DNA of 64,000 nucleotides from Bradyrhizobium lablabi. Its GTDB lineage: Bacteria > Pseudomonadota > Alphaproteobacteria > Rhizobiales > Xanthobacteraceae. The position numbers and the translations under genes were made by a program. Below the pieces are notes generated by a model that was not told where the DNA came from, did not search any database, and saw nothing but the letters and a program-made list of their open reading frames with translations. This document shows positions 51,842 through 58,801 of the stretch, piece after piece (the stretch's first letter is position 1; every line of letters begins with the position of its first letter). The stretch covers positions 64,832 through 128,831 of the forward strand of contig NZ_LLYB01000101.1 of the NCBI RefSeq assembly GCF_001440475.1. Reading direction: 5' to 3'.

Positions 51842-53881
51842 TCACGATCCAAGCGGATCGTCCTTCTTTGCTTCGCGCGCGCGCAAGTAATCTTCGGTCG
51901 ACATCACAGGCGGGCGCTGCGGCACCGCATGCGGGTCGAAACTTTCGTTCACCACCGCTTCGACGCGACAATCCGCGCACATCTTGATGACGTCGAGACG
52001 TTTCGCATTGGGGCCCTGGAACATCCAGTGCCTCTCGCTGCCGAGCTTGGCCAGCACGCGATCGATCGAACTCTTGGTGCCGAACGGTTTGCCGCAGGCG
52101 ATGCAGTTGAACGGCTCTTCCTCCTTCAGCACGCGCTGCGGCGTGTTCCAGGCCTGGAAGTCGAGACGCGGCTCGATGCTGATGACCTTCTCGGGGCAGG
52201 TGGACTGGCACAGTCCGCACTGCACGCAGAGGCTTTCGGTGAAGCGCAGCATCGCGCGGTCGGGATTGTCAGATAGCGCGCCGGTCGGGCAGGCGGTGAC
52301 GCAGGCGTGGCACAGCGTGCAGCCATCGACATTCAGGTTCACGGTGCCGAACGGCGCGCCTGGGGCGAGCGGCACGACGTCGACCGGTGTGGGAGCGGCG
52401 AGATGAAGCTCGCGAAACGTCGTCTCCAGCACACCGCGCTTCGCGCCGCGCGGCATGAAGCTGGCCGGCTTTTGCGTTGCGATCCCGCGAGGGGCCGCAT
52501 CCAGCGCGGCGCGCAGTTGGTCAGGATCGTCGGTCTCGATGATCCGGACCAAACCAGTGCCGAAGCCGAGCGCCGAGATGATGGTGTCTGATGTTTCGAC
52601 CGCGCGGCGAAGGGCCGTGATGTCGTGGCGCGGTTTTCCGCGCGTCAGCAGCGCGGCGCCGCTGCCGCCATAGGCGAAGACGGACGCGATGATCTCAGGT
52701 CCGATCTGGGTCACTTCGTTGACGCGCAGCGGCAATACGTTGGCCGGCAAGCCGTCGCCGAACCGCGCCAGCGCATCGATGATGTCCTCGCCGTGCTCGC
52801 CATCGTGAAACAACACCACGGCATCGCCGCCGCCGGCCTTGCGGTAGGTCTGCAGCAGCGTCCGCAGCCGCCGCATCAGGGCGTCCGCGCTCGGCAACGC
52901 ATATGACGCAGCACCCGTCGGACAAACGGATGCGCAGGAGCCGCAGCCGGCGCAGACATTGGCGTCGATCGCAACCGCGTTGCCGTTCGGCGTGATTGCG
53001 CCGGTCGGACACAAATCGAGACAGCGCGTGCATCCGGTGATGGACGAGCGCGAATGCGCGCAGAGCGACGGCTCGAAATTGACAAAGCGCGGCTTGTCGA
53101 AAGTGCCGACGAGCGCGCCGGCATCCGCAATCGCGCGCTCGACGGCGGCCTTGTCGCGCGGATCGGCGCGCAAATAGCCGGGGCGCAAGTCATGCGCGGG
53201 AAACAGCGGCGTGCCGCCGGAGAGATCGAGGATCAGGTCGCAGGTCGACGTCGCGCCATCGCGCGACGACCCGAACACGAGCTTTGCGCGCGAGGACGGG
53301 GATGGCAGCGCATAGTCGTCGATCGCAAGCTCGAACTGTCCGAGATGTCCGCGGGCATTGCGGATCGTACCCTTGAGCACGGGAAATTCGTTGGTGCGCC
53401 GCGGGGTCACGTCGCCGGGCTTGGTCAGAAGCACGGTGATGTCGAGCCGGTCGGCGAGACGCTGCGCCGCCTCGATTGCGATTTCATCCCGGCCATAGAT
53501 CAGCGCAACGCCGCTGCTCTCCAGCGTCACCAGCTGTAGCGGCGGCATCTCTTCGCCGGCAGCGGCAATCAGTGCGGCGGCTTTCGGACCGGCGGCGGTG
53601 GCATCCTTCGACCAGCCGCCGGTCTCGCGGATGTTGACGAAGGTGAGCTCCGCTTGCGGAGAATTTTCCGCGACTTCCCGAAACAATGGCGCTTCCTGGG
53701 TGCAGGCAACCGTGATCGGCGCGCCTGCGGCGAGCGCCTCCTTGAAGCGGTCGAGGTCGAGCCCGCAAAGCTGGTTGGCCTGCGTGATCTTGCCCGTGCA
53801 GCCACGGCCGATCGCTTCCGCATCGAGCGGCATGGTCTTCTCGCAACTGCAAATCAGGAGGCGAGACTTCGCCGCATTCAT
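51842..53881 (-). CDS. large multi-cluster 4Fe-4S protein of the formate dehydrogenase locus
   Basis: A 679-aa cytoplasmic protein with no signal peptide. It has two pairs of ferredoxin-type motifs: GCTRCLDLCPTGA and CAGCGSCASVCPTGA (about 283-322), then CTLCHACVTACPTGA and CVQCGLCQSTCPEK (about 520-565), i.e. up to four 4Fe-4S clusters. Further Cys occur near the termini (ICSCEKT, FNCIACGKPFG, MCADCRVEAV). Between the pairs is an unassigned region. It may pass electrons to or from the formate dehydrogenase or help assemble it. It is divergent from the maturation operon starting at 54050. Confidence 0.75.
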   Translation of the reverse strand: MNAAKSRLLICSCEKTMPLDAEAIGRGCTGKITQANQLCGLDLDRFKEALAAGAPITVACTQEAPLFREVAENSPQAELTFVNIRETGGWSKDATAAGPKAAALIAAAGEEMPPLQLVTLESSGVALIYGRDEIAIEAAQRLADRLDITVLLTKPGDVTPRRTNEFPVLKGTIRNARGHLGQFELAIDDYALPSPSSRAKLVFGSSRDGATSTCDLILDLSGGTPLFPAHDLRPGYLRADPRDKAAVERAIADAGALVGTFDKPRFVNFEPSLCAHSRSSITGCTRCLDLCPTGAITPNGNAVAIDANVCAGCGSCASVCPTGAASYALPSADALMRRLRTLLQTYRKAGGGDAVVLFHDGEHGEDIIDALARFGDGLPANVLPLRVNEVTQIGPEIIASVFAYGGSGAALLTRGKPRHDITALRRAVETSDTIISALGFGTGLVRIIETDDPDQLRAALDAAPRGIATQKPASFMPRGAKRGVLETTFRELHLAAPTPVDVVPLAPGAPFGTVNLNVDGCTLCHACVTACPTGALSDNPDRAMLRFTESLCVQCGLCQSTCPEKVISIEPRLDFQAWNTPQRVLKEEEPFNCIACGKPFGTKSSIDRVLAKLGSERHWMFQGPNAKRLDVIKMCADCRVEAVVNESFDPHAVPQRPPVMSTEDYLRAREAKKDDPLGS

Positions 53882-54049
53882 GTTGAACTACCTTGAACCC
53901 GATGCACCGTACCGGGCGGTTGCTTCACCCCGTCGTTCTGCGGTAACCGCTCGGGCGGATATCTGCAAGATATAAGGCCGCTCGCGCTGCCAGCCAGTGC
54001 GGGGTAGCATACACAGGCGGCCTTTGAAGCCATGAGGGAATAGTTCTTC

Positions 54050-54805
54050 GTGATCGGTCGTGTCGGAGATACGGAACAGACGCTCGATCTGCCGCCCGGT
54101 TATACTTTGGTCGCGTTGCGCGAACTCGGCGACGCGTTTGCCCATGCGCGCGAGATCGCGGCGGAGGCGGGCGCCGGGACGCTGGTATGGGTACGCCGCT
54201 ACGACCTGGTCGAATTCGCGGTGGTGCTTGAACCGGACGAGCCGCTCGCCTCGGCGCGCCGGGCGTTCTTTGCCGGCATGAATGCGCTGGCGGACGCGAT
54301 TGCCGCCCATTGTCCGCCGGAGCGGGAGGTCGCGTTCGACTGGCCGGACGCCATCAGGTTCGACGCCGGACTGCTCGGCGGCGGACGACTGGCCTGGCCC
54401 GCAGATTGTGCTGAAGACGAAGTGCCGGGGTGGCTCGTGTTCGGCGTGATCCTGCGCGCGGCGGCGATGGCGCATATCCCGGAGGTGCAGGCGGCCTCGG
54501 GCGTGTCCCTGCTGAGCGAAGGTTTCGAGATGGTCGAGACCGATGCGATCATCGAAAGCTTCAGCCGCCATTTGATGACCGCGTTCGACCGCTGGAAGGA
54601 GCGCGGATTTGAGGCGATCGCGCGGGACTACCTGGAGCGGCTCCCCAAGAACAAGGCCGGTGAACGGCGGGGCATCGACGTCAACGGCGATCTTCTGGTG
54701 CGGCTGCCTGCCGGCAACGTAGCACCGGAGCGGAGCAGCCTCGTGGATGCGCTGGCGAGGGCCAGTTGGTATGATCCGCAGGCGCGGGGTCCGAAGTTCG
54801 AATGA
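54050..54805 (+). CDS. biotin/lipoate protein ligase-like protein
   Basis: A 251-aa protein with the fold signature of BirA/LplA enzymes: AGAGTLVWVRRYDLVEFAVVL, then DWPDAIRFDAGLLGGGRLAWP in the position of the ligases' WPNDI...KIGGI segment, followed by VFGVILRA. The catalytic Lys expected in the last motif appears as Arg in GRLAWP, so the protein may not be an active ligase. It starts at GTG with GAGGGAA upstream. It heads the five-gene run leading into the formate dehydrogenase genes, suggesting a maturation role. Confidence 0.68.
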   Translation: MIGRVGDTEQTLDLPPGYTLVALRELGDAFAHAREIAAEAGAGTLVWVRRYDLVEFAVVLEPDEPLASARRAFFAGMNALADAIAAHCPPEREVAFDWPDAIRFDAGLLGGGRLAWPADCAEDEVPGWLVFGVILRAAAMAHIPEVQAASGVSLLSEGFEMVETDAIIESFSRHLMTAFDRWKERGFEAIARDYLERLPKNKAGERRGIDVNGDLLVRLPAGNVAPERSSLVDALARASWYDPQARGPKFE

Positions 54806-54812
54806 GGCGGAC

Positions 54813-55388
54813 ATGTTGAAGTTTCCGCGTACCATCAGGCTGGACCCGTCCGATACCTTTGTTTTCGAACGGGCGGCGGAACCCGGCGAATGGGCGGTTT
54901 CCGGCGCGTTCGTGTTCTGGAACCGGGATCCGGCGACGCTTGGTCAGAAGCAGCGCGTGGCGCTGCGTTCGGGCTTTCTCGGGATCGACAGTTTTGGATG
55001 GTCGACCCTTGCCGTCGTCACCGAAGCAACCGAAGCGGAACGGCAGGCGATGATCGAGCGGCTTGCCGGGCATTTGATGGATAAATTCGGTGCACCGGAT
55101 GCGAATGCCGCGCGTCTTGCGGCCGAGGAGGAGGTCGCGTTCGCCGGCTCGCTCTGCGATCATCCGCCGCAGACGCTGCTGGCCGTTCAGCGCAACGTCG
55201 AGAACGGCGAAATCCGCGAACGCTTTCGGACGCTGAAGCCGCGCTTAGGTGCCGCAGATGCCGACCGGTTGCACGCCCATGCCAGCGCCTTTACCTTCCA
55301 TGAAGTCGAAGGCGATGATGAACCCGCTGATGAGGTCGATCTTTGCGGGTTGATCAGAACCGACGGCAAGACGACGGATCGTACATGA
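54813..55388 (+). CDS. uncharacterised protein of the formate dehydrogenase locus (191 aa; DUF6505-like)
   Basis: A soluble 191-aa protein starting MLKFPRTIRLDPSDTFVFER and ending in an acidic tail (EVDLCGLIRTDGKTTDRT). It has no cofactor motif I can recognise. I associate it, tentatively, with a domain family of unknown function found in rhizobial formate dehydrogenase clusters. GAGGCGG precedes the ATG. Its stop overlaps the next start (ATGA), so the two are translated together. Confidence 0.65.
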   Translation: MLKFPRTIRLDPSDTFVFERAAEPGEWAVSGAFVFWNRDPATLGQKQRVALRSGFLGIDSFGWSTLAVVTEATEAERQAMIERLAGHLMDKFGAPDANAARLAAEEEVAFAGSLCDHPPQTLLAVQRNVENGEIRERFRTLKPRLGAADADRLHAHASAFTFHEVEGDDEPADEVDLCGLIRTDGKTTDRT

Positions 55389-56407
55389 GAGAATTCTGGG
55401 TCGCTTCGGGCCATCACCTTACGCGCCGCGCCGATCACGGCGGGTTGGTGGCGACGCCCGAACTCATCATGGCCTATCTGGCGCGGCCCGAATTGCTGCC
55501 GCCGGCCGATGCCTGCGAGGCCGAGCGCCGCCTGCATGAGAGCCTGATGGCCGATCCGCTGCGACCGGTGTCGGGCGCGGACATCGCCGCGCTCGCCGAT
55601 GCGGATGCGCGCGAAAACTGGTCCTTCATGATGAATTTCCGCGACCGGCTGATGGAGGCGCCGTCGCTGGAGGCGGTTTACGTCGCACTGGCCCGCAAGG
55701 GGGCCGGCGATCTGCCGCCGATCTTCCTGTCGCAATTGTGTCACCTGATTCTGCGCAACGCGCTCGAAGGCTGCGACGACCCCTATATCTTGCGGGCGGC
55801 CGAATTGTTCTATCGCAGCCAGCTCGCGGCCATTCACGAAGGCACGTTGCTGCTGGCCGATGCCGAAGTGATCGAGGCCGAGCAGCATGCCCAGCACGAC
55901 CTGCATTCATCGCCGCTGACGGCCATGCTGCAGCAGCCGAAGTCCTTTGGCGAGATGGACGTCATGGACGACGAAAACGCCTGGACCTATTGGTCGCGGT
56001 CGGACGCGCATGCGATGGTCATGAATCTCGGCGGTAACAAGAAAGCGCGCGCCGCCCTGTGCCGGGTCATCGAGCGCTGGATCGCTCATTTGCTTGGGAT
56101 TACCGTCAAGGTCGAAACCATTGCCTCGATCGAGGATCGCGACTGGCGGTGGTTCATCGGCCTCGACAGCGAGGCGACGCGGATCGGCAATGCGCTGTGG
56201 CACGGCGAGCGGCTGGAAGGCAGCGTCGCCGAACGCATCGTGGCCTTGATGCGCCTGACGTTCGACGATGCGCGGCTGGTGGATGAGCGGGTCGGCGACA
56301 AGCCGGTCTATCTTATCCTCGCCATGGGTGCGGACAAGGTGGTGCGGCTGAAGCCGCAAAATCTGATCGCGGGGTTGCCGCTTGCGGCGACCGCGAACGC
56401 TACATGA
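55385..56407 (+). CDS. uncharacterised protein of the formate dehydrogenase locus (340 aa; DUF6352-like)
   Basis: A 340-aa soluble protein (MREFWVASGHHLTRRADHGG at the N-terminus), with helical regions including LPPIFLSQLCHLILRNALEG and WTYWSRSDAHAMVMNLGGNK, and LTVKVE-type beta segments near the end. There are no Cys clusters and no known catalytic motif. It is placed tentatively in a family of unknown function restricted to such clusters. It begins inside the stop of the preceding gene. A role in maturation or quality control of the Mo/W enzyme is inference from position. Confidence 0.65.
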   Translation: MREFWVASGHHLTRRADHGGLVATPELIMAYLARPELLPPADACEAERRLHESLMADPLRPVSGADIAALADADARENWSFMMNFRDRLMEAPSLEAVYVALARKGAGDLPPIFLSQLCHLILRNALEGCDDPYILRAAELFYRSQLAAIHEGTLLLADAEVIEAEQHAQHDLHSSPLTAMLQQPKSFGEMDVMDDENAWTYWSRSDAHAMVMNLGGNKKARAALCRVIERWIAHLLGITVKVETIASIEDRDWRWFIGLDSEATRIGNALWHGERLEGSVAERIVALMRLTFDDARLVDERVGDKPVYLILAMGADKVVRLKPQNLIAGLPLAATANAT

Positions 56408-56429
56408 TCCGCCGAAGGAAGGATCTGAC

Positions 56430-56942
56430 ATGACCGAAGCATCGCGGGAAGTCGGTGTGGTGGTGCGATGCCGTTCGATCGACAATCCCTGGGTCGACCA
56501 GTTGTGGTCGCCGGCGATGATCCTGGACGAGGTGCCCGCGACCGCGCCGTGGACCGCGCTGTCCACCGAGGCCGACGCGACGACGTATTACGCCGGCGCG
56601 GCCAGCATCGATCTGTTCAGTGCGGAGACGGCGAATTATCGCGACAATCTCGCCGACGGCGAGCCGCGCATCTGGGTCGCGTTGCGGCGCCAGGACGGCG
56701 GCGCTGAGCTTGAGCTGACGAAAGTTACCGCCGACCCGACCGAAGGGGAGGCGATGTTCGAAAGCGGCTGCGACGTGATCGGCACAGTGCCGATGCCGCC
56801 GGAAATCGCCGCCTGGATTGCCGCCTTCGTCGATCAATTCCATGTCGAGCGCGTGTTCCACAAGCGCAAGCGGGATCGCGCCAGCGGCGATCGGCCGCGC
56901 GTGCCCGGCGGCGGGCCGGATGAGAGGACGGGTCGCAAATGA
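56430..56942 (+). CDS. DUF3305-like protein of the formate dehydrogenase locus
   Basis: A 170-aa protein, MTEASREVGVVVRCRSIDNP with NPWVDQLWSPAMIL, matching DUF3305, a family I recall beside formate dehydrogenase genes in Rhizobiales. The middle (ESGCDVIGTVPMPPEIAAW) is conserved-looking; the basic C-terminus (HKRKRDRASGDRPR) may contact a partner. Its stop overlaps the next start by ATGA. Function unknown. Confidence 0.72.
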   Translation: MTEASREVGVVVRCRSIDNPWVDQLWSPAMILDEVPATAPWTALSTEADATTYYAGAASIDLFSAETANYRDNLADGEPRIWVALRRQDGGAELELTKVTADPTEGEAMFESGCDVIGTVPMPPEIAAWIAAFVDQFHVERVFHKRKRDRASGDRPRVPGGGPDERTGRK

Positions 56943-57625
56943 GTGGTGCGGACGAGACCGACCGGGAGAAGGGCTTTCTGGCGCGATGGTCGCAGCGCAA
57001 GCAGGAAGCGAAGCAGGCCGAGCCGAAGCTGGACACGCCGGCAGCACAAGCGATCGAATCGTCAGATCCGCCGGCAGCGCAACCCGAGGAGCCCGAGTTC
57101 GATCTCTCGTCCCTGCCAAAGCTCGAAGAGCTGACGGAGACCACCGATATCACTGCCTTTCTTCGCAAAGGCGTTCCCGAACATCTGCGGAATGCGGCTT
57201 TACGAAAATCCTGGGCGCTCGATCCCGCGATCCGCAATTATGTCAGCCCCGCACTCGACTATGCCTATGACTGGAATGCACCGGGCGGGGTGCCCGGCGG
57301 CGGCGAACTCGGTCCGGGTGTCGATGTAGCGCGGATGGTCGCGCAGATCATGGGTGAGCCCGCAACGGAAAGTGTAAAATCCGATGCAAATGCCGGGAAA
57401 GAGGCGCCCGGTTCCCCGCCACCTGATCTACCGCCAGAATCGCAGCCGGAACCCCCGATGCAGCCCGTGAGACGGGCTGAAGAAGCGGTCGTGGCGGCGG
57501 AAGCCGCTCCAATGGTCGAGGAAGCGGTTGATGGAACCGCGCGGGCGGACGAGTCCGAACTGCCAAGGACTGTTGCGCCGCAGCAACCAGTGCGACGTCA
57601 TGGCACCGCGAAACCGATTGTTTAG
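56939..57625 (+). CDS. DUF3306-like protein of the formate dehydrogenase locus
   Basis: A 228-aa protein with the N-terminal signature REKGFLARWSQRKQEAKQAE, then FDLSSLPKLEELTETTDITA and FLRKGVPEHLRNAALRKSWA, as in DUF3306, the usual companion of DUF3305. The last third is low-complexity and rich in Pro, Glu and Ala. It probably binds a partner through the ordered N-terminal half. Last gene of the first fdh accessory run; a fresh promoter region follows. Confidence 0.72.
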   Translation: MSGADETDREKGFLARWSQRKQEAKQAEPKLDTPAAQAIESSDPPAAQPEEPEFDLSSLPKLEELTETTDITAFLRKGVPEHLRNAALRKSWALDPAIRNYVSPALDYAYDWNAPGGVPGGGELGPGVDVARMVAQIMGEPATESVKSDANAGKEAPGSPPPDLPPESQPEPPMQPVRRAEEAVVAAEAAPMVEEAVDGTARADESELPRTVAPQQPVRRHGTAKPIV

Positions 57626-57641
57626 ACAAAAGTTTTTGCGG

Positions 57642-57688
57642 ACATAGGTCGAGCCTATGTTACAGATTCCTCACTTGGAATAATTCCA
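57642..57688 (+). promoter_or_regulatory. two palindromes upstream of the formate dehydrogenase operon
   Basis: ACATAGG-TCGAG-CCTATGT (57642-57660) is a 7-bp stem with a 5-base loop, and TGGAATAATTCCA (57676-57688) a near-perfect 13-base palindrome. Both lie in the 127-base AT-richer gap before the HTH-TorD gene. The first could terminate the upstream run; the second looks like an operator, followed by GTTCTAAG that vaguely recalls Irr-type iron control elements. Confidence 0.5.
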
Positions 57689-57752
57689 GTTCTAAGTTTG
57701 TTTGCCCGGGGACACGGGTGGGCGCGAGTGGGCGGGGAGAAACGGTAGCACC

Positions 57753-58538
57753 ATGCGTGATGCCGGACTGGAACTAGCTATCAAAGCAGCAGGTGGCGTC
57801 GGGTCACTGGCGCGGGGACTGGGAATTGCCCAGCCGTCGGTGTCCGCGTGGGCGCGCATTCCCGCCGAACGGGTTCTTGCCGTCGAGGCGCTGACGCAGG
57901 TGGACCGTTTCGTCCTGCGTCCCGATCTTTATGGATCACCTGAAGATCAGGCGACATCGAAGGCTGACGTCGACGAAATCGACCGGCTGCGCGCCGCGGA
58001 ATACGGCCTGTTGTCGCTATTGCTCGGCAAGGCGCCCGACGCGGACACCCTGAAGCGGGTTGCCACGCTGAAGGGCGACGGCTCCGATCTCGGCATGGCG
58101 CATGTCGAACTCGCATCCGCCGCGGCGGCGACAGATGATCGCGCCGTCAGCAAGGAGTTCTTCGACCTCTTCATCGGGCTCGGCCGCGGCGAACTGCTGC
58201 CCTATGCCTCCTATTATCTGACCGGCTTCCTTCACGAGCGTCCGCTGGCGCGGGTGCGCGAGGATCTGCGCGCACTCGGGATCGAGCGCGCAGGCACCTC
58301 GCGCGAGCCGGAAGATCACATCGCAATTCTGCTCGAAGTCATGGCCGGGCTCGCGCGCGGCGACTTCGAGGCCGAATTCGCCGAACAGGCAAGTTTCTTC
58401 GAGCGACATCTCAAACCGTGGGCGGCACGGATGTTCGCCGATCTGGAGATGTCGCAATCGGCGCGCTTCTACCGCGCCGTCGGCCGTGCCGGCCGTGTCT
58501 TCATGGAATTGGAATCCGAAGCCTTCACGCTGTCCTGA
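57753..58538 (+). CDS. TorD-family molecular chaperone with N-terminal HTH (YdaS/Cro-like) domain
   Basis: A 261-aa fusion. Residues 1-60 form a small HTH (MRDAGLELAIKAAGGVGSLA, GLGIAQPSVSAWARIPAERV), the pattern of YdaS/Cro-type DNA-binding domains. Residues about 68-230 form a helical TorD/DmsD-type chaperone (AAEYGLLSLLLGKAPD, EFFDLFIGLGRGELLPYASYYLTGFL). TorD proteins bind Tat leaders and insert the molybdenum cofactor before export. It is immediately upstream of a Tat-leader small protein and fdhA, so it likely serves them. Whether the HTH binds DNA is not shown. The ATG at 57753 gives the natural HTH start. Confidence 0.8.
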   Translation: MRDAGLELAIKAAGGVGSLARGLGIAQPSVSAWARIPAERVLAVEALTQVDRFVLRPDLYGSPEDQATSKADVDEIDRLRAAEYGLLSLLLGKAPDADTLKRVATLKGDGSDLGMAHVELASAAAATDDRAVSKEFFDLFIGLGRGELLPYASYYLTGFLHERPLARVREDLRALGIERAGTSREPEDHIAILLEVMAGLARGDFEAEFAEQASFFERHLKPWAARMFADLEMSQSARFYRAVGRAGRVFMELESEAFTLS

Positions 58539-58572
58539 CAATGGCGATGAGGCAACGAAATGGGAGATCGCA

Positions 58573-58788
58573 ATGAGCAAGCCATCTGACAGCAAGGACA
58601 AGTCACGGGCCGCCGGGGTGGATCGGCGCAGCCTGTTTCTGATGGGCGGTTCGGCGGTCGCTGCAGCAGCCGTTGTGCCGCTCGCCGGCACTGAGGCGGT
58701 CGCGGACGAGTCGCAGGCCGAGCGCGTCAAGGCGCGCTACAAGGAAACCGATCACGTCAAGAACTACTATCGCGTCAACCGCTATTGA
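58573..58788 (+). CDS. formate dehydrogenase region Tat-signal small protein
   Basis: A 71-aa protein with a twin-arginine leader (DRRSLFLMGGSAVAAAAVVP) and a short charged C-terminus (RYKETDHVKNYYRVNRY). Such small Tat targets regularly precede formate dehydrogenase alpha genes (the formate_TAT family). It may help assembly or be a small subunit. GGGAGA precedes the ATG, and fdhA begins 13 bases after the stop. Confidence 0.85.
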   Translation: MSKPSDSKDKSRAAGVDRRSLFLMGGSAVAAAAVVPLAGTEAVADESQAERVKARYKETDHVKNYYRVNRY

Positions 58789-58801
58789 TGGGACCACGCA
58801 C

